Origin: Solirhodobacter olei
GTDB lineage: Bacteria; Pseudomonadota; Alphaproteobacteria; Rhodobacterales; Rhodobacteraceae
DNA: 64,000 nucleotides
Reading direction: 5' to 3'
NCBI RefSeq assembly: GCF_004010155.1
Contig: NZ_RRYH01000018.1
Location: 91,617-155,616, forward strand
A model generated the notes under the pieces. The model did not search any database. It was not told the origin of the DNA and saw nothing but the letters and a program-made list of their open reading frames with translations. The position numbers were made by a program, and so were the translations under genes. Position 1 is the stretch's first letter. The number at the start of each line of letters is the position of its first letter. Positions 25,025-33,239 of the stretch are shown here, one piece after another.

Positions 25025-26190
25025 AAGAGAACCTCCGCCACCTGCGCGTATTCCTCGCGGTCGCGGATCTCGGTTCGATCACCCGGGCGGCGGAGGCCTG
25101 CAACGTCACCCAGCCCGCCGTGACCCAGGCGACGGCAAAGCTGGAACGCGCTGCGGGCACGGCGCTCTTCCGCAGGTCCACGCAGGGTGTCTTTCCCACC
25201 CCGGCGGGCGAGGCCCTGGTCATCCGCGCGCGGCGCGCCTTCGCGCTGCTCGACCCGGCGCTCTCGGATCTTGCACCCCGGCTGCGCCTGACCGCCACCA
25301 CCGCCCAGCTCCAGGCGCTGATCGCCATGCGCGAGGCGGAGAATTTCACCCTCGCCGCCCGCCGCCTCGGCCGCGCCCAGCCCACTGTCCATCGCGCCAT
25401 CACCCAGCTGGAGCAGGAAGCCGCCCGCCCGCTTTTCGAGCGCACATCCTACGGCATGGTCGCGACCCGGCCCGCCCAGGCCCTCGCCCAGGCCGCCCGC
25501 CTCGCCTTCGTCGAACTCGACCAGGCCGAGGCCGACCTTGCCGAGGCCACGGGCCGCGAGGCCGGCGGCCTGACCATCGGCGCCATGCCTCTGTCGCGCA
25601 GCCACGTCCTGCCCCGCGCCATCGCGCGCTTCCGCGAGGCCCGCCCGCGCCTGCCGCTCAGGGTGCTCGACGGGCCCTATGCCGATCTCCTCGCCGGGCT
25701 CCGGCGGGGCGAGATCGACTTCCTGATCGGCGCCCTGCGCGACCCCGCCCCGATTGCCGACGTGGTGCAGGAGGTGCTCTTTCTCGACGACCTCGCGCTG
25801 GTCGCCCGCCACGGTCATCCCCTCCTCTCCGGCCGGCCAATCACGGTCGAGGCGCTCTCCGGCTTTCCTTGGGTGGTGGCCCCCTCCGGCACCCCGACGC
25901 GGCAGCATTTCGACGCGATGTTCGCGGCCGCCAACGTGCCCCGCCCCATAAGCATCGTGGAGTCAGGCTCGATGATCCTGATGCGAGAGCTTTTGCGCCT
26001 CAGCGACCACCTCGGCTGCATCTCCCGCCGTCAGGTCGCCCCGGAGCTGGCACAGGGCACGTTCGCGCTGCTGCCCCGCGGCGTCGACGGCACCGAGCGC
26101 CCAATAGGGCTGACCTTTCGCGAGGGCTGGGCGCCGACCCGGGCGCAGGCGGATTTTCTGAACGCGCTGCGGGACGTGACCGCGGATTGA
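25021..26190 (+). CDS. LysR family regulator with two tandem HTH domains
   Basis: A 389-residue protein, about 90 residues longer than an ordinary LysR regulator. Residues 1-62 are one LysR HTH (HLRVFLAVADLGSITRAAE, followed by ACNVTQPAVTQATAKLE). Residues about 92-152 are a second (LQALIAMREAENFTLAARRL, followed by GRAQPTVHRAITQLEQEA). The usual effector-binding domain starts near residue 175 (GLTIGAMPLSRSHVLP). It is coupled to the dehydrogenase and probably controls the divergent ring-cleavage genes in response to an aromatic acid or pathway intermediate. Tandem HTHs could let one subunit contact two half-sites. Confidence 0.85.
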   Translation: MKENLRHLRVFLAVADLGSITRAAEACNVTQPAVTQATAKLERAAGTALFRRSTQGVFPTPAGEALVIRARRAFALLDPALSDLAPRLRLTATTAQLQALIAMREAENFTLAARRLGRAQPTVHRAITQLEQEAARPLFERTSYGMVATRPAQALAQAARLAFVELDQAEADLAEATGREAGGLTIGAMPLSRSHVLPRAIARFREARPRLPLRVLDGPYADLLAGLRRGEIDFLIGALRDPAPIADVVQEVLFLDDLALVARHGHPLLSGRPITVEALSGFPWVVAPSGTPTRQHFDAMFAAANVPRPISIVESGSMILMRELLRLSDHLGCISRRQVAPELAQGTFALLPRGVDGTERPIGLTFREGWAPTRAQADFLNALRDVTAD

Positions 26191-26225
26191 GCCGGTCCCG
26201 CCCGGCGGGTCCGGGCCCGGAAACC

Positions 26226-27368
26226 TCAGCCTAGGTGCGCCAGCACAGAGCGCGCAGCCCGCAGCCCGGGCGCCTCGCCTCCGGCGCCAAGTGCCACCAT
26301 GCAATCCGCCATCGCCGCGACCTGTGCCGCGCGCTCCGGCCCGTCCGCCAGCATCCGCACCACCGCCGGGGCGATCCGCTCCGGCCGGCAGGCCTTGCCG
26401 AGGAACTCCGGCACCGCCCGCGTCCCGGTGACGAGGTTCACCAGCGTCACCGTGTCGAGCTTCAACATCCGCCCGATGATCGCCCGGCTGAGCGGATTGA
26501 AATCATAGGCCACGACCATCGGCACCCGGTTCGCCGCCAGCTCCAGCGAGACAGTGCCCGAGGCCGCAAGCGCCGCATCCGCCGCGGCGAAGGCCGCGCG
26601 CTTCTCCGCCGCGCCTTCGACCACCACGGGCCGGCCGGGCCAGGTCGCCGTCATCTCGCGCACCAGCCCCGCCACATGCGGCACCGTCGGCACCACCACG
26701 CGCAGCTCGGGCCGCGCCGCGACCACCCGTTCCAGCGCCGCACCGAAGCGGGGGCCGAGGCGGCCCACCTCGCCCTTGCGCGAGCCCGGCAGCACCATCA
26801 GAAGCGGCGCGGAACCTATGCCAGAGGCCTCGCGAAACGCCTCTGCCGCCGCCCGGTCGGCCAGCGGCTCGGCGACCACCGGATGGCCGACAAAGTCGCA
26901 GGTCATCCCCGCGGCTTCCATGTAGGGCGGCTCGAACGGCAGAAGCGCCAGCACATGGTCGACGACCTTCGCCATCTTCGCCGCCCGCCCCGGCCGCCAG
27001 GCCCAGACCGAGGGCGCGACGTAATGGATCACCCGCTGGTCCGGCCGCGCCTCCCGCACGATCCGCGCCACCCGCAGGCAAAAATCCGGACTGTCGATGG
27101 TAATGAGCGCGGCGGGGGAGAGCCGCAGCACCTCCGCCGCCGTCTGCGCGATCCGGCGTTTCAGGGCGCGGTATTTCGGCAGGATCTCGGCCAGCCCCAT
27201 GACCGAAAGCTCCTCCATCGGGAAAAGGCTTTCCAGCCCCTCGGCCTGCATGGCCGGCCCGCCGACCCCGGCGAACTCCACCGCCGGTTCCAGCGCCTTA
27301 AGCCCGGCCATCAGCGCGGCGCCCAGCCGGTCACCCGACGGCTCGCCCGCAATCAGGAACAGCTTCAT
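26226..27368 (-). CDS. lpxB: lipid-A-disaccharide synthase (LpxB)
   Basis: A 380-residue GT19 glycosyltransferase joining UDP-2,3-diacylglucosamine to lipid X to form the disaccharide of lipid A. Conserved blocks are FLIAGEPSGDRLGAALMAGL at the start, GVGGPAMQAEGL, and HYVAPSVWAWRPGRA, then LLMVLPGSRKGEVGRL. It is peripheral at the inner membrane. Its start overlaps the lpxI stop. It ends the fabZ-lpxA-lpxI-lpxB series. Confidence 0.95.
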   Translation of the reverse strand: MKLFLIAGEPSGDRLGAALMAGLKALEPAVEFAGVGGPAMQAEGLESLFPMEELSVMGLAEILPKYRALKRRIAQTAAEVLRLSPAALITIDSPDFCLRVARIVREARPDQRVIHYVAPSVWAWRPGRAAKMAKVVDHVLALLPFEPPYMEAAGMTCDFVGHPVVAEPLADRAAAEAFREASGIGSAPLLMVLPGSRKGEVGRLGPRFGAALERVVAARPELRVVVPTVPHVAGLVREMTATWPGRPVVVEGAAEKRAAFAAADAALAASGTVSLELAANRVPMVVAYDFNPLSRAIIGRMLKLDTVTLVNLVTGTRAVPEFLGKACRPERIAPAVVRMLADGPERAAQVAAMADCMVALGAGGEAPGLRAARSVLAHLG

Positions 27369-28207
27369 GGCTCCCGCGCCCAGAGGAACAGGCCCAGCTC
27401 ATCCGCCCGCGCCACCATCGCCGCGCGGTCGAGCATGAGCACCCCCCCGGCCTCGAAGACCAGCCCGCCAAGCCCCGCCTCTGCCGCCAGCTCCACCGTC
27501 CGCAGCCCCATCGCCGGCAGGTCCACCCGCCGGTCCTGCCCCGGCTTCGGCGCCTTGTAGAGAAGCCCGCGGCCCTTCGCCGGATCCGGCCGCCGCGCGG
27601 GCTCCATCGCCGCCACGGCGCCAAGCATCGCGTCGGTCCCCGGCAGCGCCTCCACGGCAAGGCAGAGGCCCTGCGCCACGACCACGCCCTGCCCGATGTC
27701 GAGCGGGCCCGTCAGGGCCAGGATCTCCGCAGCGCGCGCGGCATCTGACAGGTCCACCTTGCCTGGCTCCACGGCACCGAGAATTCCCGCCCCCGGCACC
27801 AGCTCGGGCGCGATCTCGCCCACACCGGAGACCGGCAGCCCGGCCTCCTCGAAAATCGCGATCACCTCGCGCAGCAGGCTGTCGTCGCCCCGCGTCAGCG
27901 CCGGCAGGATCCGCGGCACCAGCGCGGCGGTGTCGGGATCGAACAGCGCCGGGTCGAGCCGCGGCCGATGCACGGCACCGGCGAAGACCACGCGCGAGAC
28001 GTCGCGCGCCGCCAGCTCGCGCAGAAGCGGCACAAGCCGTTCCACCCGGAATTCGATATCCGCGGCCACGCCCTCGACCGGAAAGCCCTGCATCGCGGCG
28101 ACCAGCGGCACCTTCCCGGCCCGCTCCAGCGCCGCGGCCAGAAGCCCGGGCAGCACCCCCGTGCCCGCGATCAGCGCGACTGGACCCTGCGCCTCCGCCC
28201 CGCTCAT
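27365..28207 (-). CDS. lpxI: UDP-2,3-diacylglucosamine pyrophosphatase LpxI (DUF1009 family)
   Basis: A 280-residue LpxI protein, the alphaproteobacterial replacement for LpxH that hydrolyses UDP-2,3-diacylglucosamine to lipid X and UMP. Typical stretches are ALIAGTGVLPGLLAAALERA at the N-terminus, VVAQGLCLAVEALPGTDAML in the middle, and PKPGQDRRVDLPAMGLRTVE near the C-terminus. It overlaps lpxA upstream and lpxB downstream by four bases each, so the three are translationally coupled. Confidence 0.93.
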   Translation of the reverse strand: MSGAEAQGPVALIAGTGVLPGLLAAALERAGKVPLVAAMQGFPVEGVAADIEFRVERLVPLLRELAARDVSRVVFAGAVHRPRLDPALFDPDTAALVPRILPALTRGDDSLLREVIAIFEEAGLPVSGVGEIAPELVPGAGILGAVEPGKVDLSDAARAAEILALTGPLDIGQGVVVAQGLCLAVEALPGTDAMLGAVAAMEPARRPDPAKGRGLLYKAPKPGQDRRVDLPAMGLRTVELAAEAGLGGLVFEAGGVLMLDRAAMVARADELGLFLWAREP

Positions 28208-29001
28208 CGCGGCGTCAGGAAGGAGCGGTCCGAGCCGCCGAGGATGAAATCGGTGACCGTGCGGACATAGTCGCTGTCGGTCTCCTCGGCGAGGCGGCGG
28301 GCGCGGTCGGCAAAGGCCCCCTCGCCCTGCGCCAGCATCTGGTAGGCGGCCCGAAGCGCCGTGATGTCCGAGCGCTCGACGCCGCGCCGCTTCAGCCCAA
28401 CAAGGTTCAGCCCGTCCAGCTCGCCCCGCGGCGCCTGCACCAGGCCGTATGGGATCACGTCATTGGTCACCATTGTGACGGCGCCGATGATCGCGCCCTG
28501 GCCGATGCGGACATATTGGTGGATGCCCGAGAGCCCGCCGATGATCACGTCGTCGCCGATCACGCAATGGCCGGCGATCGCCACCTGGTTGGCCAGCACC
28601 ACCCGGTCGCCGATCCAGCTGTCGTGGCCGACATGGGAGCCGGTCATGAAAAGCCCGTCGTCGCCGACGCGGGTCACGCCGCCGCCGCCTTCGGTGCCAG
28701 TGTTCATCGTCGCGCCCTCGCGGATGCGGTTGCGCTTGCCGATGATCAGGCGCGTACGTTCGCCCTTGAATTTCAGGTCCTGCGGCACCTCGCCGACGCA
28801 GGCGAAGGGCCAGATCACCGTGCCCTCGCCGATCTCGGTCCAGCCGGTGACGACGGCATGGGATTTCAGCTCGACCCCAGGACCCAGCACGACCTCCGGC
28901 CCGACCACCGAGAACGGCCCGATGATACAGCCCTCGCCCACCTCCGCACCGGCCTCGATGACGGCGGAGGGATGGACCTGGGCCGAACCGGCGATGCCCA
29001 T
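28204..29001 (-). CDS. lpxA: UDP-N-acetylglucosamine O-acyltransferase (LpxA)
   Basis: A 265-residue trimeric left-handed beta-helix acyltransferase making the first committed step of lipid A. Hexapeptide repeats run from HPSAVIEAGAEVGEGCIIGP to about residue 190, and the helical C-terminal domain follows. The catalytic His lies in TGSHVGHDSWIGD. It sits one base after the fabZ stop and overlaps lpxI. Confidence 0.95.
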   Translation of the reverse strand: MGIAGSAQVHPSAVIEAGAEVGEGCIIGPFSVVGPEVVLGPGVELKSHAVVTGWTEIGEGTVIWPFACVGEVPQDLKFKGERTRLIIGKRNRIREGATMNTGTEGGGGVTRVGDDGLFMTGSHVGHDSWIGDRVVLANQVAIAGHCVIGDDVIIGGLSGIHQYVRIGQGAIIGAVTMVTNDVIPYGLVQAPRGELDGLNLVGLKRRGVERSDITALRAAYQMLAQGEGAFADRARRLAEETDSDYVRTVTDFILGGSDRSFLTPR

Positions 29002-29002
29002 C

Positions 29003-29494
29003 TCAGCCCCTCAGGTCGATCATCGCGGTGAATTCCGCCTCCGCCGCCAGCTCGCCCTCGACAAGGGCCCGGCCGTGGAACTTCCAGATCTTGCCACCGC
29101 CGCGCTTCACCGTGACATGCAGCTCAAGCACGTCGCCCGGCACCACCTTGCGGCGGAACTTGCAGCCGTCGATATTCATGAAATAGACCAGCGGGTTCCG
29201 GTCGACGAGGTCCAGCGTCAGGCTGACCAGCACCGCCGAGGTCTGCGCCATCGCCTCGACGATGGTCACGCCCGGCATGATCGGCACGCCGGGGAAATGG
29301 CCCTGGAAATGCGGTTCGTTGAAGGTGACGTTCTTGATGCCCACGGCGGATTTCGAGGGCAGGATGTCGCGGACCTTGTCGACCAGCAGGAAGGGATAGC
29401 GGTGCGGGATGCAACGCTGGATCAGCGCCAGGTCGGCGTGCAACGGGGCCACCGACTGGCCGTCCTCCACTTCGATTGCGGGGGTCTCGGTCAT
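29003..29494 (-). CDS. fabZ: 3-hydroxyacyl-ACP dehydratase (FabZ)
   Basis: A 163-residue hot-dog fold dehydratase of fatty-acid synthesis. Catalytic His and Glu lie in [20 protein letters not shown], followed by MAQTSA, and LLVDKVRDI precedes them. It competes with LpxA for 3-hydroxyacyl-ACP, which explains their conserved linkage. GGAGAGACGG precedes the ATG. The gene follows ompH after about 90 bases, where an lpxD gene is found in many other Gram-negative genomes but is absent here. Confidence 0.95.
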   Translation of the reverse strand: MTETPAIEVEDGQSVAPLHADLALIQRCIPHRYPFLLVDKVRDILPSKSAVGIKNVTFNEPHFQGHFPGVPIMPGVTIVEAMAQTSAVLVSLTLDLVDRNPLVYFMNIDGCKFRRKVVPGDVLELHVTVKRGGGKIWKFHGRALVEGELAAEAEFTAMIDLRG

Positions 29495-29582
29495 CCGTCT
29501 CTCCTTCGGACCAGGGCAACAGTCTGCTACCGCGCCTGACTAGCAACTCGCCCACCGCGAGGCAAGGCGGAGCCGCCGGCGC

Positions 29583-30416
29583 CTAGTTGCCCGTCGCGGG
29601 CGCTGCGGGGGCGGTCCCAGGCGCCGCGTCGGGCGGTGGCTTGGAGGGCGCCGCACCCGACCCGGCCGCACCCGGCGCTGCGGGGGCCGCAGGCTTGGGT
29701 GCGTTCAGCGCCGGCGCGTTGGTGCCGGGCGCCGTGCCCTCGGGTGTGTTCTTGTCCAGCGCAGCGCCATCGCCGATCTTGGCATTGATCCGGGCGATGG
29801 CGCGGTCTGTCACGTCGATGCCGCTGAACGACAGGAAGATGGCCTGCCGGTTCAGGATCGCCACGGCCCCATCCTCGCGGATCAGGTTGGCCAGGATCGG
29901 CAGCACCAGCTGCAGGAACTTCTTCCGCTCCGCCTCGCGCCGGGTGCCGAGCGCCTTGTTCTTGTCGTCCTGCTCCTTGCGGATGCGCTGGACCTTGGCG
30001 TCGAAGGCATCGGCGAGCTTGCGGAACGCGTCGGGCGCCATCTTCGGGCGCTCCTCGGTCAGCTGCTTCTCCTCGGTCTTGAGCGCATCCTCGATCTTGC
30101 GGTTCTGAGACGCGAGCGCGCGGGCCTGCGCCTCCAGGTCGCGTTCCACCCGCTTGCCATAGTCGGAATCGGTGAACAGGCGATCGGGGTCGATCGTCAG
30201 AACCGGGCTCGGAATGGTCACGCCGCCATTGCCGCCGCCCAGGGCCTTGCCGGCCTCGGGTTTCAGCGCCGGCGCCGCACCGTTTGCCGTATTCGCCGCC
30301 GGCTGCCCCTGCCCCTGCGCGGGCTGCCCGGCTGCCGTCTGCCCGGCCGCCGGCATGACCCCGAGGGCCAGCGCCAGCGCCGCCAGTCCGGCCCGGGCTG
30401 CCCCCGGCGCGCGCAT
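29583..30416 (-). CDS. OmpH/Skp family periplasmic chaperone
   Basis: A 277-residue secreted protein. A signal peptide (residues 1-25, ending PAAGQ) is followed by a Gln/Pro/Ala-rich linker, then the Skp coiled-coil core (about 80-200; KRVERDLEAQARALASQNRK and RKEQDDKNKALGTRREAERK). The C-terminus is an unusually long Ala/Pro/Gly-rich tail of roughly 60 residues. Skp-like chaperones carry unfolded outer-membrane proteins to the BAM complex, and the start overlaps the bamA stop (TGATG). Both low-complexity extensions go beyond the compact 160-residue E. coli Skp. Confidence 0.85.
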   Translation of the reverse strand: MRAPGAARAGLAALALALGVMPAAGQTAAGQPAQGQGQPAANTANGAAPALKPEAGKALGGGNGGVTIPSPVLTIDPDRLFTDSDYGKRVERDLEAQARALASQNRKIEDALKTEEKQLTEERPKMAPDAFRKLADAFDAKVQRIRKEQDDKNKALGTRREAERKKFLQLVLPILANLIREDGAVAILNRQAIFLSFSGIDVTDRAIARINAKIGDGAALDKNTPEGTAPGTNAPALNAPKPAAPAAPGAAGSGAAPSKPPPDAAPGTAPAAPATGN

Positions 30417-32710
30417 CAGAACTGCGTCGCCAGGGTCAGGTCGAAGTTCTGCGTCTTGTCATAGGGCATCTTCTTGATCGCCCGGCTGAAGTCGAAGCGC
30501 AGCGGCCCGATCGGGGTGGACCAGAACAGCGAGAGGCCAACGGTGGACCGCAGGTGGAAACTGTCGTCGACCGTGCCCCCGGTGCCCGCGGTGTTCTTCA
30601 GCCCCCAGACGGAGCCGGTATCCACGAACACCCCGCCAGAGACGCCGTAGTCATCCGGCAGCCCCACCGGGAACCGCGCCTCGAACCGCGCCACGGCGTA
30701 GAAATTACCGCCGAGCGCATTGTTGCCCCCCGCCGTCGTGTCGCGCGGGCCAAGGCCATTCGGCTCGAAGCCGATGATCTTGTTGTTCAGGAAGTAGCGG
30801 TCGAGCACGTTGCTGTCCTGCCCGTGCAGCATCGAAAGCACGCCGCCCTCCAGCTCCGCCTTCAGCGTCACCGCCTCATGCGCCACCTTGGTTTCGGCCG
30901 AGACCAGCGCCGAGGAGGCGATGTATTTCTCGGTCCCGCCGAAGCCGGCAAGGTCCTGGCTCAGCTTGAAACGGAAGACCGATTTCGGGTTCAGCCCGTC
31001 GCGGTTCGAATCGTAGCTGTAGGTGTAGCCGAAGGCGCTGACCGTGCCGGCCTTGCTCTCGGACTGGATGATGGCAGATGTGTCGCTGTCGATATTGTGC
31101 AGGACGCGCCGCTCGGCATCGTAGCGCAGCTGCAGCCGGCCCCGGGCGCTGATCGGGAAGGTCAGGCTCGGGCTGAAGCTGAGAATGCGGGTGTCGTAGG
31201 TCGTGTAGCTGTGCGTCGCTGTGACGTAGCCGCCGTTGATCCCCAGATCGAGGTTGCGACCAAACAGCGCCGGCTCGTCGAAGCTGATCGAGGAGTTGCG
31301 GTCGCTCGAGGTGGTGTTGATCGACACCCCCACGTGCTGGCCGCGGCCAAGGAAGTTGGCCTCGTTGAACGACAGCGCCACCCCGAAGCCCGTGCTCACC
31401 CCGTAAGTGCCGCCGATGGAAAGCGAGCCAGTCGGCTGCTCCACCACGTTGACGTTGACAATCGCCTCGTCGGGCGCAGAGCCCTGCTTGGTGGTGACCT
31501 GCACGCTCTTGAAATAGCCGAGCGCCTTGATCCGGTTCTCCGCCGCTTTCAGCTCGCGCGGGTTCAGCGGGTCGCCCTCGCTCTGGTGGAACTGCTGGCG
31601 GATCACGCGGTCGAGCGTGGTCGAGTTGCCCTCGATGTCGATCCGCTGGATGAACATCTTCGGACCCCGGTCGATGACGAAATCGACGTTGACGGCGAGG
31701 TTGCGGTCATCGCGCGTGATCTTCGGGGTGATGCGGATGAAGTTCAGCCCCTGCCGGGCGGCGAGGTTCTGCATCCGCAGCGCCGTCGCATCGATCGCGT
31801 TGGGCGAATAGGTCTCGCCCTTGCTGATGCGGATCTGGCTCTGGAAGGCCTTCAGGTCGATCCCCTTCAGCGCGGTGGAGGCGGTCGCCTTTTCGAAGTG
31901 ATACTTCTGCCCTTCCTGGATCATGAAAGTCAGGAAGAAGCCGTTGCGCTGCCGGTCGAGCTGGGCGCTCGCGTTCAGGATCCGAAAGTCGATGTAGCCG
32001 CGCGAGTGGTAGAACTCGGTCAGCGCCTTCCTGTCCTGCTCCAGCCGGTTCTCGGAGAAGGTGTTGTTGGTGAACAGGAAGTGCAGCAGCCCCGCCTGCT
32101 TGGTTGACAGCACCTGGCGCAGACGGTGGGTGGAGAAGGCATGGTTGCCGATGATCGTCAGACGCTGCACCTCGACGGTCTGGCCCTCGTCGATCTTGAA
32201 GACGAGGTCGACCCGGTTCTGGCTGCGCGGAATGATCTGCGGCGTCACCTCGGCGGCGAAGCGCTTGGTCTGGCGATAGGCCTCGGTGATCGCGGCGGCA
32301 TCGGCCTCGGCCTGGGCCGGGGAATAGACGCGGCGCGACTGCGACTTGATGATCTTGGCGAGCTGGTCGCTCTTGATCCGCTTATTGCCCTCGAAATTGA
32401 TCACGTTGATCGTCGGGAATTCCTTCACCGCGATCACCAGGGTGGACCCTTCGGGCGTCAGCGTCACGGTCTGGAACAGCCCGGAATCGGAGATCCGCTG
32501 GTAGGCCGCGTTCAGGTCCGCGTCGCTGATCGTCTTGTTGAGCGGAATCGCGGCATAGGTCTTGACCGAGGAGGCATCGATCCGCTGCAGCCCCGCGACC
32601 TTGATGCGACTGAAGCTGTAATCCGCCGCCCGCGCCGCCGGGGCCTGCAGCACCCAGAGCATTGAAACGGCAAGAATTGCCAGAATTTTCAGGATGTTGG
32701 ACGCCATCAT
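30416..32710 (-). CDS. bamA: outer membrane protein assembly factor BamA
   Basis: An essential outer-membrane insertase of about 764 residues. A signal peptide ends QAPAARA, followed by five POTRA domains starting YSFSRIKVAGLQRIDASSV and a 16-strand barrel. The C-terminal residue is Phe (DLTLATQF), as needed for BAM recognition. The barrel carries IGPLRFDFSRAIKK near its end. The start is placed at the double ATG giving a normal-length signal peptide; an ATG 18 codons further upstream, with GGGAC in front, is the alternative. Its promoter must lie in the 230 bases before the terminator at 32938-32959. Confidence 0.94.
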   Translation of the reverse strand: MMASNILKILAILAVSMLWVLQAPAARAADYSFSRIKVAGLQRIDASSVKTYAAIPLNKTISDADLNAAYQRISDSGLFQTVTLTPEGSTLVIAVKEFPTINVINFEGNKRIKSDQLAKIIKSQSRRVYSPAQAEADAAAITEAYRQTKRFAAEVTPQIIPRSQNRVDLVFKIDEGQTVEVQRLTIIGNHAFSTHRLRQVLSTKQAGLLHFLFTNNTFSENRLEQDRKALTEFYHSRGYIDFRILNASAQLDRQRNGFFLTFMIQEGQKYHFEKATASTALKGIDLKAFQSQIRISKGETYSPNAIDATALRMQNLAARQGLNFIRITPKITRDDRNLAVNVDFVIDRGPKMFIQRIDIEGNSTTLDRVIRQQFHQSEGDPLNPRELKAAENRIKALGYFKSVQVTTKQGSAPDEAIVNVNVVEQPTGSLSIGGTYGVSTGFGVALSFNEANFLGRGQHVGVSINTTSSDRNSSISFDEPALFGRNLDLGINGGYVTATHSYTTYDTRILSFSPSLTFPISARGRLQLRYDAERRVLHNIDSDTSAIIQSESKAGTVSAFGYTYSYDSNRDGLNPKSVFRFKLSQDLAGFGGTEKYIASSALVSAETKVAHEAVTLKAELEGGVLSMLHGQDSNVLDRYFLNNKIIGFEPNGLGPRDTTAGGNNALGGNFYAVARFEARFPVGLPDDYGVSGGVFVDTGSVWGLKNTAGTGGTVDDSFHLRSTVGLSLFWSTPIGPLRFDFSRAIKKMPYDKTQNFDLTLATQF

Positions 32711-32873
32711 CCGGTCCACGCCCCGGCCGCGCGCGCCTGCCCGGGCCCCGCCTTCGTCCTGCATCTGTCCCTACCGCTCGTTAAGGAAATCCGGTCGATC
32801 CTTGCTAGCGGGAATGGGGGGGGATGTCAAAAGGCACGGGGAAGGAAAAGATGGCGTGGGATCGCGGGCCGAC

Positions 32874-32894
32874 GGTGCGCAATCGGTGCGCACC
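32874..32894. repeat. interspersed hairpin repeat, stem-identical variant
   Basis: GGTGCGCA/TGCGCACC with loop ATCGG. The stem and loop length are the same as in the copies at 6062, 47250 and 47351, but the loop sequence and 5' flank differ, which suggests the stem is what is conserved. Confidence 0.7.
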
Positions 32895-32937
32895 CTGCCC
32901 CGGAAGACAGCGCCAGCGCCCGCCTCCCCGAAAACGC

Positions 32938-32959
32938 AAAAGGGCGGCCGAAGCCGCCC
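32938..32959 (-). terminator. intrinsic terminator with UUCG loop
   Basis: On the - strand GGGCGGC-TTCG-GCCGCCC is followed by TTTTGCGTTTT. This is a classic extra-stable tetraloop terminator directly after the 46-residue small gene. It separates rseP transcription from the bamA operon. Confidence 0.85.
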
Positions 32960-32987
32960 GGATCGTCATGCTGTACGCCGGCTGCCG

Positions 32988-33128
32988 TCAGAGGCCGACG
33001 ATCGCCTGGCCGAGGAACGCACCGGCAAGAAGCCCGACCACCACGGTGCCGAGCGCGAAAAGCCGGTCCCAGTTCAGCCAGACGAGAAGCGAAAGCCCCT
33101 CATAGCCCTGCTGCATCACCGCTTGCAT
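32988..33128 (-). CDS. 46-residue small membrane protein between rseP and bamA
   Basis: Starts MQAVMQQGYEGLSLLVWLNW and ends LAGAFLGQAIVGL. GGAGGGCG lies six bases before the ATG, and a strong terminator starts about 30 bases after the stop, so it has the marks of a real gene. One hydrophobic helix (about residues 24-44, glycine-rich) follows an amphipathic, aromatic N-terminus. Its position after rseP suggests a small inner-membrane partner or regulator, but that is inference and the family is not recognised. Confidence 0.7.
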   Translation of the reverse strand: MQAVMQQGYEGLSLLVWLNWDRLFALGTVVVGLLAGAFLGQAIVGL

Positions 33129-33239
33129 GATCGCCCTCCTGAGCATTCACCCCGGAATCCGGGATCATTCGGGAGATAGGCGCCGAATATGGCCGGAATG
33201 CGGCAATCTCATGGTGCCTTTTGGGGCGCCCGCCTGCCC

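Larger units (their letters stand above)
32711..32987. promoter_or_regulatory. leader and promoter region of the bamA-lpxB operon
   Basis: This 277-base gap holds, going towards bamA, the terminator of the preceding small gene, a GGTGCGCA/TGCGCACC hairpin repeat copy and an A/G-rich stretch. The bamA operon promoter is expected here because the upstream transcript is terminated, but no clear -35/-10 pair was recognised. Confidence 0.4.
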
